NCBI GenBank assembly: GCA_030272155.1
Contig: CP126197.1
Location: forward strand, 1,736,001 to 1,800,000
Length of the DNA stretch: 64,000 nucleotides
Reading direction: 5' to 3'
From: Tetradesmus obliquus
Taxonomy: Eukaryota > Chlorophyta > Chlorophyceae > Sphaeropleales > Scenedesmaceae
A program made the translations under genes and the position numbers. The notes under the pieces are model-generated. The model worked only from the letters and a program-made list of their open reading frames with translations. It searched no databases and had not been told where the DNA came from. Shown here piece by piece: positions 32,901 to 42,536 of this stretch (positions are counted from its first letter, which is position 1; each line of letters opens with the position of its first letter).

Positions 32901-35900
32901 GCTGCGGCGGCTGGGCTATCGGCGGCTCATGGGCAGGTGGGCTGGCAGGCAGTGAATGAACTCGTGCACTTCTTTGACGTGCATGGCTTGGCTGTCTGGG
33001 GTTTGTGCTCAGATTTGCTTGGACGATGTCTGTGAGGTGGGCGATTTGTATCGTGCGGTTGTCTGGTTTCATGGCTCTGGTGTGTCGAGCGCCAGCTCAG
33101 CGCTGAATTAGCAGCAGATGCAGCGATTCATGCAGATGCGTACTCGCTGCGGCGGCTGGGCTACCGGCGGCTCATGGGCAGGTGGGCTGGTGGGCTGGCT
33201 TGTGAACAGGGATTTGGACAAGCTTGCTGCATCGTTTTGGTGTGGTCTTGTCTCTGCTGTAGTGCAAGGTTACATCACATATATCTTTTCACATTGTAGT
33301 GTAAGCAGAGAGTGGTGGTTTGTGATGACGCGGGATGCGCGGCAAGCTGAGTGTGCAGCAGGACGGCAGTGGTGAGCGCCAGCTCATCGTAGAACTGGAG
33401 GCAGATGCAGCGGTACATGCAGATGCTTGCTCGCTGCCGTTGTGCGTGCGGGGGCGTGCCGGCCGACCCTGTGGCAGCTTTCCAGGACTTTATCGCTGCT
33501 ACAGCATGCCGGCTTACCCTGTGACATTTGCGTTGCTTCTGTTTGCTTGTGTCTGCAGGGGTGTGCCGGCTGACCCTGTGGCAGCGTTTCAGGACTTTAT
33601 TGCTGCTGCGGATGGCGGCGATGGCTATGCCTGGTGAGTCAGCCCAATGCCATGTGTAGATGTAGAGATCACGTAAGTTTGTGTCTGCATTTCCGCATCT
33701 CCCAGTGCGCACTTGTGCAGGACTACAGGGTGCACACACGATGGCTCTGGGACTGATGTGCCTTGTTAGATCTCCGTTCTGTGCCACCTGTTGCGATCAG
33801 CATTATTTGCCAGTGCAGCGGTCACGGCTGTGCAGCTGGCATGTACGCACACATACAACACAGCTCCTGGACTGCTCCGCTAGCTTGTGACTGCTCCGTG
33901 GCTGCTGTGTGTGCGTATGATTGTTATTTTCATAACTATATTTCAGCAGATATCTGTGCCTTTCCACACTGCTGGGTTGGGTATTCTGCCTGTGCCCCTT
34001 TTTCCACATGCAGGCACAACCTCGGGGTGATGCTGCTGCAGGGTGGCCACGTGCAGCGCAACCCCTCCAAGGCCCTCACCTACTTCCAGCGGGCTTTGGA
34101 CCGCGGCGTTGCTGCTGCTGCCAATGCGCTGGGTGTGATGCATGCTGTGGGTGTGGGTGTGCCTGCAAGCATGGCTGCTGCGCGCAGCTGGTTTGAGCAG
34201 GGCGCCAACATGAGCAGCTCGGAGGCATACTTCAACCTGGGAACCGTCTACCTGCATGGTGAGTGTCATGATGAGTCTGGGCGGCAGCAAATGTTGCTGG
34301 TGTGGGCTGGCTGTGGTGCCTGCTTGTCATTGCACTGAGCTAGCTTTGTTGAACGGCCTTTTGACTGTTTGGGCGCTGGGTGCGATGCATGCTGTGTGTG
34401 TGGGCGTGCCTGCTAGCATGGCTGCTGCGCGCAGCTGGTTCGAGCAGGGCGCCAACATGAGCAGCTCTGAGGCATACCTCAACCTGGGAACCATCTACCT
34501 GCACGGTGCGGGGCAGCACCCGTGTTTTGCTGCTGTGGTTTTGGCAGCTTTGCTTGTGTGCTTGTCATTGTATTGTTTGGCGGACAATATTTTTTCCGCC
34601 AATTAGGAGCTGCTTGGCATGGTCTGTCGTAGTGTGTAAGGGCGGACATGTGTATGAGCAATGCTGCTGTGGCTGGCTTGCTTATCTGCAGGTCTTGGTT
34701 GCGCCGGATGCTGCTGCTGCTGCTGCCAGCAATTTCAAGAAGGCCCACAGCCTGGGCCGAACGCCGCTGATGCTACAAATCTATAAGTTGCTTCATGCAT
34801 GCTTAATGGCTGCTGTGGCTGTTCCTGGCCCGTGTGCAGGGCTTGGCGTTGCTCCGGATGCCGCTGCTGCCGCCGCCAACTTCAAGAAGGCCCACAGCCT
34901 GGGCCACTGGAAGGCATCACTTTCGATGCATTCTCACAGTGCTGCTGTGGCTGATGTTTGTGCAGGGCTTGGCGTTGCTCCAGATGCTGCTGCTGCCGCC
35001 GCCAACTTCAAGAAGGCCCACAGCCTGGGCCACTGGAAGGCATCACTTTCGATGCATTCTCACAGTGCTGCTGTGGCTGATGTTTGTGCAGGGCTTGGCG
35101 TTGCTCCAGATGCTGCTGCTGCTGCTGCCAACTTCAAGAAGGCCCACAGCCTGGGCCACTGGAAGGCAGCACTGCCCATCGCTGAGCTGCACATGAAGGC
35201 AGCAGGTAGGGTGATGTTGGCTGCTGCTGTGCTGTGTGTAGAAGTCGAGTTTGCACATAGCCGCAACATGCGGTGGTGATGTTGGAAGTCGGCAAAGCAG
35301 GCTACAATCCTTTGTGCAGCTGGCAGCTGAGAGTGTGCTGTACTGGCGGCCAGTGACAGAAGAGGCTGGCTGCTGCAGAGCGGACAATGACAACAATGCC
35401 GTGGCATATGGCTGTTGTTGATGCATCATGTGCCGTCTGCTGCAGCGTTGATTGCAGCAACTGCTGATGGGTGTGCTGAAATCAGTTTTGGCTCACAGCT
35501 ACGTCTTCTTGTTATTTCATGCCAACCTGCAGGCAAGGGTGGCCTTGGGTACAACTGTGAGCCTGTTTGATAGCTACTGCTCATGTGGTTTCTGCTGTTG
35601 CCTCATCGCTGCAACATCCTGCCGTTTGCCCACTTGCAGGAAACGGTGGCCTTGGGTACAACTGTGAGCTGGCTTCGCACCACCTCTGGCAGTTTGTCTC
35701 GCAGCGCCCCAGTGTGTGGAGTAATCTCATGGACGCGGCGCTGCGCGATTACTACGCCACCGGCACTTACGTGGCACGGCCCTCTCCACAGGCCACCCAG
35801 CAAGCTGCTGCTGCAGGCACTGCAGACACTGCTGCTGTTGGTGTGGCTGCTAGTAGTCCTTTACCAAGTATGCGGCTGCGCTGGGGTCAGCGCTACAGGC

Positions 35901-38232
35901 TGCGGCAGGCGCTGCTGCGCTTTCTGCTGATGGCTGAAAGCGGCAGCGAGGCTGGCTCCGCAAATGCGGCGTGGATGCTGATGCGGGGAGAGGGCGCAGG
36001 CGGGCCTGATGCTGTGGATGCGGCTGCTGAGCTGCTGCTGAGGTGGGTGCAGGTTTTGGGCTTGTGCAGTTGCTTTGCTTTCGAGGGCAAATGAGTTGGG
36101 TGGCCATTGCCATGCCGATGCGGCTGCTGAGCTGCTGCTGAGGTGGGTGGGGTGATGTGAGTCAAGGGGTGCCTGGTGTGGTGTGCTGTTGTAGTCCTTT
36201 GTTTCTTGTAAATGCTGATGCGTGGAGAGGGCGCAGGTGGGCCTGATGCTGTGGATGCTGCTGCTGAGCTGCTGCTGAGGTGGGTGCTGGTTTTGGGGTT
36301 GTGCAGTTGCTTTTCTTGCGAGGGCTCATGGTTTGGGTTGCTGTTGCTGTGTACATGCGGCTGCTGAGCTGCTGCTGAGGTGGGGTAGGAGTCGAAGGGG
36401 GTGCCTGTTGCGGTGTGCTCTGTTGAAGCACTGTGTGTCAAATTCAGTGCTGCGCACGAGTTGCTGCAGAGGCACGCAATACTCCTTTGTCACCCTCTTT
36501 CGTCCTTCAGTGCTACCTATCATCCCTGGCTGTCTATGTGCAGCGTTAATTGATGTGAACGGGCTAGCAGCATGGAGTCGCCATCAGCAGTAACAGGCAC
36601 CGCAAGCAAGCCCACTACTCCTGCCTGCCACCCTGCGGCTGCACGTGTTGTGTTCCTTTGACCGGCACCTCAACCATCTGCCTACAGGGCTGCAATGCTC
36701 AACCACACCAGCAGCATGGTGGTTCAACTCCTGCGCAGCTGCCACATGCAACACCTAAAGCCTGCTCATGCTGCCTGCTGCTTCTGATTGCTCCTACCTG
36801 AGTCCGCAGCTGCCGTTGTACGTACACATGATCAAAGTGCATCTTGTTCTATGCACATCCCGCTTGCAGAGCCGCAATGCTCAACCACACCAGCAGCATG
36901 GTGCAGCTGGGCCAAGTCCTCGTGGAGTCTGCACAAGTGCTGCTCGCCAGCACCCAGCAGCAAGGCAGCACAGCAGCAGCAGCCACAGAGCTGATGCTGC
37001 ACTACAAGCTGCAGCAGCAACCAAACACCAATCTGCCGCCTGTCGGCGGCGTAACAAAGGCTACAGGCCACCAGAGACCGCCGCTGCCGGCCCTACTCCA
37101 GCAAATTCGGGCACCCTGCAGCAGCAGTGGATCAGCTAGCAATCTTGATCCCCCAGGATCTCTGCAAACCCAGCAGCAGCAGGAACTGGGGTCGATCGGG
37201 GCCGAGGATGCCTGCGAGATCCTGCAAGCCGCCTGGCGGGCTGCGGTGGGCTGGCTGGCTGAGGGGGCCCACCTGGGTGACGTGGAGGCGGCTGCGCAGC
37301 TGGCGTGGCTGTGGCAGCGCGGCGAGGTGCTGCCTGCTAACGCTACAAAGGCGGACAGGCTCATGGACAGGTGGGTCTGATTGTGTGGCGCTGTGCCACT
37401 GGCACATCGCATACAGAAGCGTTGGCATGGAGCTATGGAGTGCGTGTGGGGAGGGGTGTCAAAACTGCTTTGGGCGAGGTGTATTGGGAGGTGCTGCCCG
37501 CTAATGCTACAAAGGCGGACCGGCTCATGGACAGGTGAGCAGCTTTGGGGTACAGAGGGACACCTACTGCATACAGATCCCTGGCATGTCCATGTGAAGG
37601 GTGCTGCCTGGCAGTGCCTGCTGATGCTGGAAAGGCAGGTCGGCTCATGAAGAGGTGAGGCTGATTGTGTGGTGCATGCGCTTTGTGGATGCTTGCTTTG
37701 CATATAGACTCCTGGCATCAGTATGTGAGGATTGCTGCCTGCTAATGCTGGCAAGGCAGGCCGGCTCATGGGTAGGTGAGGCTGATTGGCTGGCACGGCT
37801 GTTGTGTAGATGCTTGCATTGCATACAGGTTCCTGGCACGGCGTAGAGCTGTTGCTGGTTGAATTGCTTCATTACACGAGAGCATCTTGAAGTTGTGCAT
37901 GGATTGCCTTGCAGTTCATCAGCATACTGCCTTCATCCCCAGAATTCTTGCTGCGCCGCTGCTGCGCAGGGCGCTGCAGCACGCGGAGCTCACTGCATCA
38001 CACGCCGCGCTGCTGCTGGTGCGGCTGTGCATGTGGCTGGAGCGCGCCAGCCAGCACCTGCTGGGCATGCGGCTGGCTGCCTCGCTCAGCAACGCTTTAG
38101 CAGCTGCACGAGATGTAGTGGTGCAGCGAGTGGGGGTAGCTGAGATCCTTGCTATGCCTGAGGGGTTGACAGCACCTCTGGAAGGATGGGTTGTGTTAGA
38201 AGCTAGTGAAGAAGAAGAGGAAGACTTGTGGG

Positions 38233-38271
<39 letters not shown>

Positions 38272-38594
38272 GCAGCAGCAGTTGGGCTAGTAGATGGCTT
38301 GCAGGCGAAGGAGATGACGATGACGCGTCAGCAGCACATGCAGGCGGCAGTACGAGTGCAGCTGCGGCGAAAGCTCGCGCTGCTGCTGCTCGAGGTAAGC
38401 GCGGTGCAGCAGCAGCGGACGCAGACGCGTCCGGCAGCAGCAGCAGCAGCAGGCCGGGTGGAGCAAGGGGTGCAGCTGCTGCTGCTGAGGCAGCAAGGCA
38501 GATGGCGACAGCAGACAACATCATGCTCACCATACTGCTGGGAGCTCTGGCTGGGGTGCTGTGGCGGCGGCAGCGGCGAGGCGTCCCACTTTGA
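29982..38594 (+). CDS. SEL1L/Hrd3-like ERAD adaptor, eleven exons
   Basis: Exons: 29982-30137, 30221-30288, 30617-31285, 31533-31629, 32035-32216, 33559-33633, 34014-34258, 35092-35205, 35640-36042, 36870-37370 and 37943-38594; 1053 residues, phases consistent. SEL1L/Hrd3 partners the Hrd1 ubiquitin ligase and recruits misfolded lumenal proteins in the ER. The start encodes a signal peptide (MRLIAAVWLAALITVHKIV). Exon 3 is Ser/Ala-rich. Sel1 repeats follow: VAGNVDAQLALADRYTLGRG, WHNLGVMLLQGG, ALGVMHAVGVGV, YFNLGTVYLHGLGV. The Hrd3-specific block GNGGLGYNCELA, then ALRFLLMAESGSEAGSANAAWM-type sequence, matches the family's second repeat cluster. The C-terminus has an acidic patch, a Ser run, one hydrophobic segment (NIMLTILLGALAGVLW) and a short basic tail: a type I anchor as in SEL1L. 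Introns are full of exon-edge copies, so alternative exon choices are possible. Confidence 0.85.
31774..31953 (+). repeat. Two upstream copies of SEL1L-like exon 5 start
   Basis: 31774-31806 (after TTGCAG) and 31887-31953 repeat the beginning of exon 5 (GSIDAA, then FLRERWQDAAS). Each stops matching before the exon's middle. The true copy at 32035 is the only one that continues into the SERQLSVELEADAAI segment. Confidence 0.85.
32360..33440 (+). repeat. Five downstream copies of the exon 5 3' part
   Basis: Segments near 32360-32440, 32599-32690, 32838-32936, 33088-33180 and 33377-33440 repeat the exon end (ERQLSVELEADAAIHADAYSL, then RRLMGR and GTGGG- or GTG-type donor). They lie 160-290 bases apart. 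The intergenic spacers between the third and fourth also repeat, so longer blocks of about 250 bp were duplicated. Confidence 0.85.
33451..33500 (+). repeat. Upstream copy of SEL1L-like exon 6
   Basis: About 50 bases (GVPADPVAAFQDFIAA reading) precede the true exon at 33559 by about 107 bases. Confidence 0.8.
34375..34506 (+). repeat. Downstream copy of the exon 7 3' half
   Basis: About 130 bases repeat the second half of exon 7 (ALGVMHAVGVGVPAS to GTVYLHG) and end in a GTGCGG donor-like site. The frame is open. If used in place of, or with, exon 7 it would add or swap one Sel1 unit. Confidence 0.85.
34692..35042 (+). repeat. Three upstream copies of SEL1L-like exon 8
   Basis: Copies start at 34692, 34840 and 34966; the true exon starts at 35092. 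The last three starts are spaced by exactly 126 bases. Each has an acceptor-like TGCAG and reads GLGVAPDAAAAAANFKKAHS. Only the last goes on to ALPIAELHMKAAG and a GTAGGG donor. Confidence 0.9.
35533..35561 (+). repeat. Upstream copy of the exon 9 start
   Basis: After CTGCAG, 29 bases repeat the start of exon 9 (GGLGYNCE), 107 bases before the true exon. Confidence 0.8.
36115..36380 (+). repeat. Downstream copies of the exon 9 3' end
   Basis: 36115-36142, 36213-36280 and 36357-36380 repeat the end of exon 9 (LMRGEGAGGPDAVDAAAELLL reading in the longest) and each ends AG|GTGGG. Confidence 0.85.
36688..37775 (+). repeat. Copies of both edges of exon 10
   Basis: Upstream, 36688-36724 repeats the exon start (AAMLNHTSSM) after TACAG. 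Downstream, 37488-37534, 37615-37652 and 37733-37775 repeat the exon end (LPANATKADRLMDR) followed by GTGAG donors. Together they frame the true exon 36870-37370 on both sides. Confidence 0.85.
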
Positions 38595-39714
38595 GAGCCT
38601 GCCTTTGCTGTACGCACTGCTGCAGCGCTGCAGCTGAGGTGGTGTAACATGTTGCAGGGCTGTACATGTGGTTGACGTGCTGGCATGTGCTGCTGATAAA
38701 GTGTTCAGGCCCTTGGCAAAGGCATCATCGTCCGGATCCCCTGGGTGCAGCAGCAAGAGTGCTTGTTGTAACTAGTGGATGTTGGCCCTGTTGGACTCTT
38801 CATGTCGAAGATATATGCCAGTACCACTCAAGCCACAGCATTAGTCGTTGTCGGCCTGTTACAAATGGAACTATCTACTAGATGACAAGCTTTAAATTCA
38901 CCCCCATGCACGACAACAGCTGCATGCGGCCTCTACCACCGACATTCAGAAACTAAGCAGCACAGCGTGGCAGCGGAAGTGATGCGCTGCAGCAACATGT
39001 CTGCAATCGCATGCCGCAGCAACTTCAAAGTACGGCTGTAGCCCACGGGCTTCAGCACGCACAGCTGCCAATGCGATCTGCTGGCGACACACTAACAGGT
39101 AGGCATCTGCTTCAGTACATCAACCGTCACACCTCCATTCATAGAGCTAGCAACTACCAGCAGCACCTGCATACACATGATCAGGCTGGTGGGTGGCTAC
39201 TAGTAGTAGTACGTCTGCTTCACAAAAGATGCCTGCAGCTGCCTGCCCAACTGCTGTGCACGCACACACACCACAGCTGCAGCTGCATAATGACAGGGCC
39301 GCAGAGCAGGGCGCCACGTGATGGCACTCCATTGCTCACACACAAGTGCTGCGCTGCTCCGCAAGCACAGGCCAGAAGCACCAGCTCGTGTGCTGAAGCC
39401 ATACGCATTGGCGTGATGCATTGCGCTGAGCTCAGTCAGCTGCTGCACCTGGGCCAGCCACAAGCTGGAACACTGTGCTGTGCACCATATCAGCTTGAAT
39501 ACATATCGAACCTGATAGCCCTTGCATAATCACAGCTCTCTGATGGTGATAAGCCAGAAGCCAGACTGAGTCCTAAGCTGCATTGATCAACTCCAGCTCA
39601 GATGAGCAGCACACTGCTGCCAAGAACAATGACTTCACCCTCAGTAGCTGCCTCTGCTGCTCAACAGGTGCTGCTGTCGCCTCTTCGCCTAGTCTTGGAT
39701 TTGCTTTCATGCTG
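38595..39714. other. Intergenic stretch between convergent genes
   Basis: 3' flanks of the SEL1L-like gene (plus) and NDUFS4 (minus). TGTAA at 38767-38771 is a candidate polyadenylation signal about 170 bases after the SEL1L-like stop. No further gene recognised. Confidence 0.45.
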
Positions 39715-40669
39715 TCACTTGCTGGCGGGCTTGGTTGCGGTCCTGTTGGATGGCAGGGTGCTCAGGTCAGGGACACCAGCGCGCTTCACACTGCAGGGGC
39801 AGCAGCAGCGGCAGCAGCAGCAGCAGCAGCAGGGAACATGCGCATGCAGTCAGTGAACCACCCTGCCGCCCTTGATACGCAGTGATGAGCAATAAGTGCT
39901 GAGCAGTTGCACCTTACGACAGCGCTGCAACTGCACCTGCAGTGGTTGCGATAGTTTGTGATGTAGTTCTGCCGCAATCAATTGCAGTGCACGCCTGAAC
40001 CATTAACCTTAGGCCAAAACAAAGTCCTACTTCCCAACCCTAAACATGCTGCAGCCGCACCTGAAGTTGTCGCCATAGCCAGCAAAGCGCTTCTGCCTGA
40101 TAGGGTTGCGCTGCTGCGGGTCTTCCACAGTTGCCTCCCAGCCATACTTGCGCGCAAACTCAACAGCCTCCTCCTGCAGGCATGAAAGTAACACCAAGCG
40201 TGTCGTAAATGTTTGATCCGGGTAGGATACAGCCTTTCAGCGCCAGAGCCAGCTTCAGCCCTGCTTACATGTGTGAAAGGTAAACTCTCCCTTCACACCA
40301 ATTCATGAGAGGACAGTTACACAAAGATATGTAGCTGCAGACCAATGCCTCATCAGCATGGGTACTGCGCTGCGCATATGGCGCTTGAAGAGCAGCCGTG
40401 TCGTATGGCAAAATGCACTTCCTGCTGCTGATGCACGGGCAGGACACTACGGCACAGTCCAGGCACGCAAGCTGTAAAGCAGCTCCATGAAAGCTGAGGG
40501 TAGGCTTGTAGCCTGAACCTGCTGGGGCAACACCTGCTGCTGCTGCTGCCGCTGCTGCTGCTGCTGCTGCTGGGCGCACCTTGGTGTAGAACTGCAGCGC
40601 TGCGCGGCTCACGTTCTCCAGCGGGTCTGCTGTGGAGGTCCATCCCATCAGCGGGTTAATCCACCTGGC

Positions 40670-40709
<40 letters not shown>

Positions 40710-41091
40710 TAAGCAAGATGAATTGCCAGGCGCAAATCGCATCGATACGACACAACCTTTGACAGCTCACAGGCTACTCGAGAGGGCCGTCTGCGCAAGC
40801 ACAAGACGCGAAAGCAAGCTGCAGTGAAGTTTTAAGATGGCGGCTGTCCAGCTGCCGATATGTGCAGTGGCTGCCTCGAAAAGCATGCCGACGCCCCGCC
40901 TGCTGACACCAACTTCGGCAGTCATTGCCGCACCGGCCAGCCTGCGCCACAAACGGTTCAGCCTTGGCTCCTGGCATGCTGCTGCACTGCTGCTGCTGTT
41001 GCTGCTGCTGGTGGCAATCCATGCACATGGCACAGTCTTCACTCAGCCGAAGCCTGAGAGCAACCGCTGCTGCCCCTGCTGCTGCTGCCCG

Positions 41092-41134
<43 letters not shown>

Positions 41135-41985
41135 GGCGCTCACTTCTCCTGCGTGTCGAAGGCGATCCTCCAGGGCCGCGCCTTGGCGAAGATGGTGCCG
41201 CCCTGGCCCTGCTGCCCCGCTGTGCGCGCAGGGCTGAAGATGCGCACCTGCAGTTGCAGCGGCAGCAGCAGCAGCATCGAGGAATGCGGCATGAGGCGAA
41301 GTTGGGCATGCGACGTGCTTTGCGAAAAAACCAGAGTGCTCAAAGACGGTTATGCCATGCGAACAAGCAACAGGACCAACGCATGGTTTCAGTGGACGCA
41401 GGCTGGTGCAAGGGTACAGAAACGTGCATGGTCGCTCTGCAATGCTCATGCTGCTGCTGCAACTTCTGCTATGTCTAACAGCTGCTCCACTAGCAGCAGC
41501 AGGGCATGTGTAACAGCATGCAAAGCAGCAGGTGCAGCTGTGCTCTGTCATGCATGCTGAGGACAACATGGCTCCACGTTGGCTCAAGCAGCTGCATATA
41601 ACTCGGCCTCTTGAACTGGCAGTGCTGTTACGGATGCAGCTTCTGCTGATGCTCTTGGTTGCATCAGAAGGCAACAGCAGCTGATGTTGCTGATGAAGCT
41701 GCTGTGTTCATCTTGCTTATATGCCCTGCCCTGCTGCACGGCCACTGCCACTGCTGCTACCGCTGCTGCTGCTGCTCAACAGCAGAGGCGCACCTTGCGC
41801 TTGTATGTCTCCATAGGCACGCCAGCACACATGCCAATCTCCTTATCAGGCACCGGGTCGACCTTAGCTATGTCACTGGTGGCCTTGATGACCAGCTCAT
41901 TGTAATCTGGCAGTGTAGAGAACAGGCAAGCCTGCTGCAGCAGGCTCGCCTGCGGCAGCACCAGGCGCTGGGCGCTGCGTAGCAT
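39715..41985 (-). CDS. NDUFS4: NDUFS4 homologue, complex I 18-kDa subunit, five exons
   Basis: Exons: 41985-41794, 41247-41144, 40664-40580, 40173-40061 and 39742-39715; 173 residues, close to the family's usual 175. NDUFS4 is an accessory subunit of the peripheral arm of mitochondrial NADH:ubiquinone oxidoreductase, needed for stable assembly of the N-module. The start is a transit peptide (MLRSAQRLVLPQASLLQQAC, then LFSTLPDY). Family blocks are clear: YKRKVRIFSPARTAGQQG, WRIAFDTQEKWINPLMGWTS, DPLENVSRAALQF, and EEAVEFARKYGWEATVEDP, then GYGDNFR. The last exon is tiny (TATKPASK and a stop). It is supported by phase, a CAACAG acceptor and the basic short tail seen in animal NDUFS4, and is the least certain part. 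The gene is divergent from the Vps55 gene. Confidence 0.88.
40665..41143 (-). other. NDUFS4 intron 2 with complementary CAG and CTG ends
   Basis: In the transcript orientation the intron opens with GTGAGC and a run of about fourteen CAG (41090-41133). It closes with a run of about eleven CTG (40676-40709) just before the GCCAG acceptor. The two runs are complementary and could pair across the intron. Intron 1 shows a weaker version, with CAG units at 41757-41775 and CTG units at 41254-41275. Confidence 0.75.
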
Positions 41986-42390
41986 GTTGCCGAGCCTGTG
42001 CTAGTTGAACAGGCGCTCAGCGCAGGAGCTGCTGCACGCAAAGACTGGCAATGGGTGGGCTGTGCGAGCAGAGAGCGTGGGAGGGTGACCTGATCTAGCT
42101 CCTCGAGCGTAGCAACAGCGCACAGCTATCTGAAACAGCACCCATTTGCGCTTTTTGCTCGCTTGCACGGTCCCTGAGCAGAAACCTACTTGCACTGTTG
42201 TCATGTGTGACAGATGGTGTATGCAGTCCGATCCCGTCCCTGTTGAGCTTTTCTAGCATCGTTTGCGCACAACAGCCTTTGAAAACAAACTAGTCACGCT
42301 ATCAGTTGCTCAGACAGGACTCGTTTCGCTGCTACTGTTCCAAGTTCCTGCAAGTACTGTCTGGTCGCTTGGGCACTTGATTGCGTTGGC

Positions 42391-42396
42391 TATATA
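42391..42396 (+). promoter_or_regulatory. Candidate TATA element of the Vps55 gene
   Basis: TATATA within GGCTATATAGC, about 146 bases upstream of the proposed ATG at 42537, in the 551-bp gap shared with divergent NDUFS4. Support is position only. Confidence 0.3.
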
Positions 42397-42536
42397 GCTT
42401 TGATCCCGGTTTGTGTATTGTTAGTGCACGTGCAACCTGTGAACAGGCACGGGAGTCTGTCAACTGTGGGGAGCACCCCACTCCCCCAGCAACACAACAG
42501 AAGTAGTAGCAGCAGCAGCTAAGCAGCAGGGACAAC

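Noticed and set aside
39880-39960. Alternative last NDUFS4 exon ending RIKGGRVVH
   Set aside because: No AG acceptor lies next to it in the needed phase; the 39742-39715 exon has a proper acceptor and phase.
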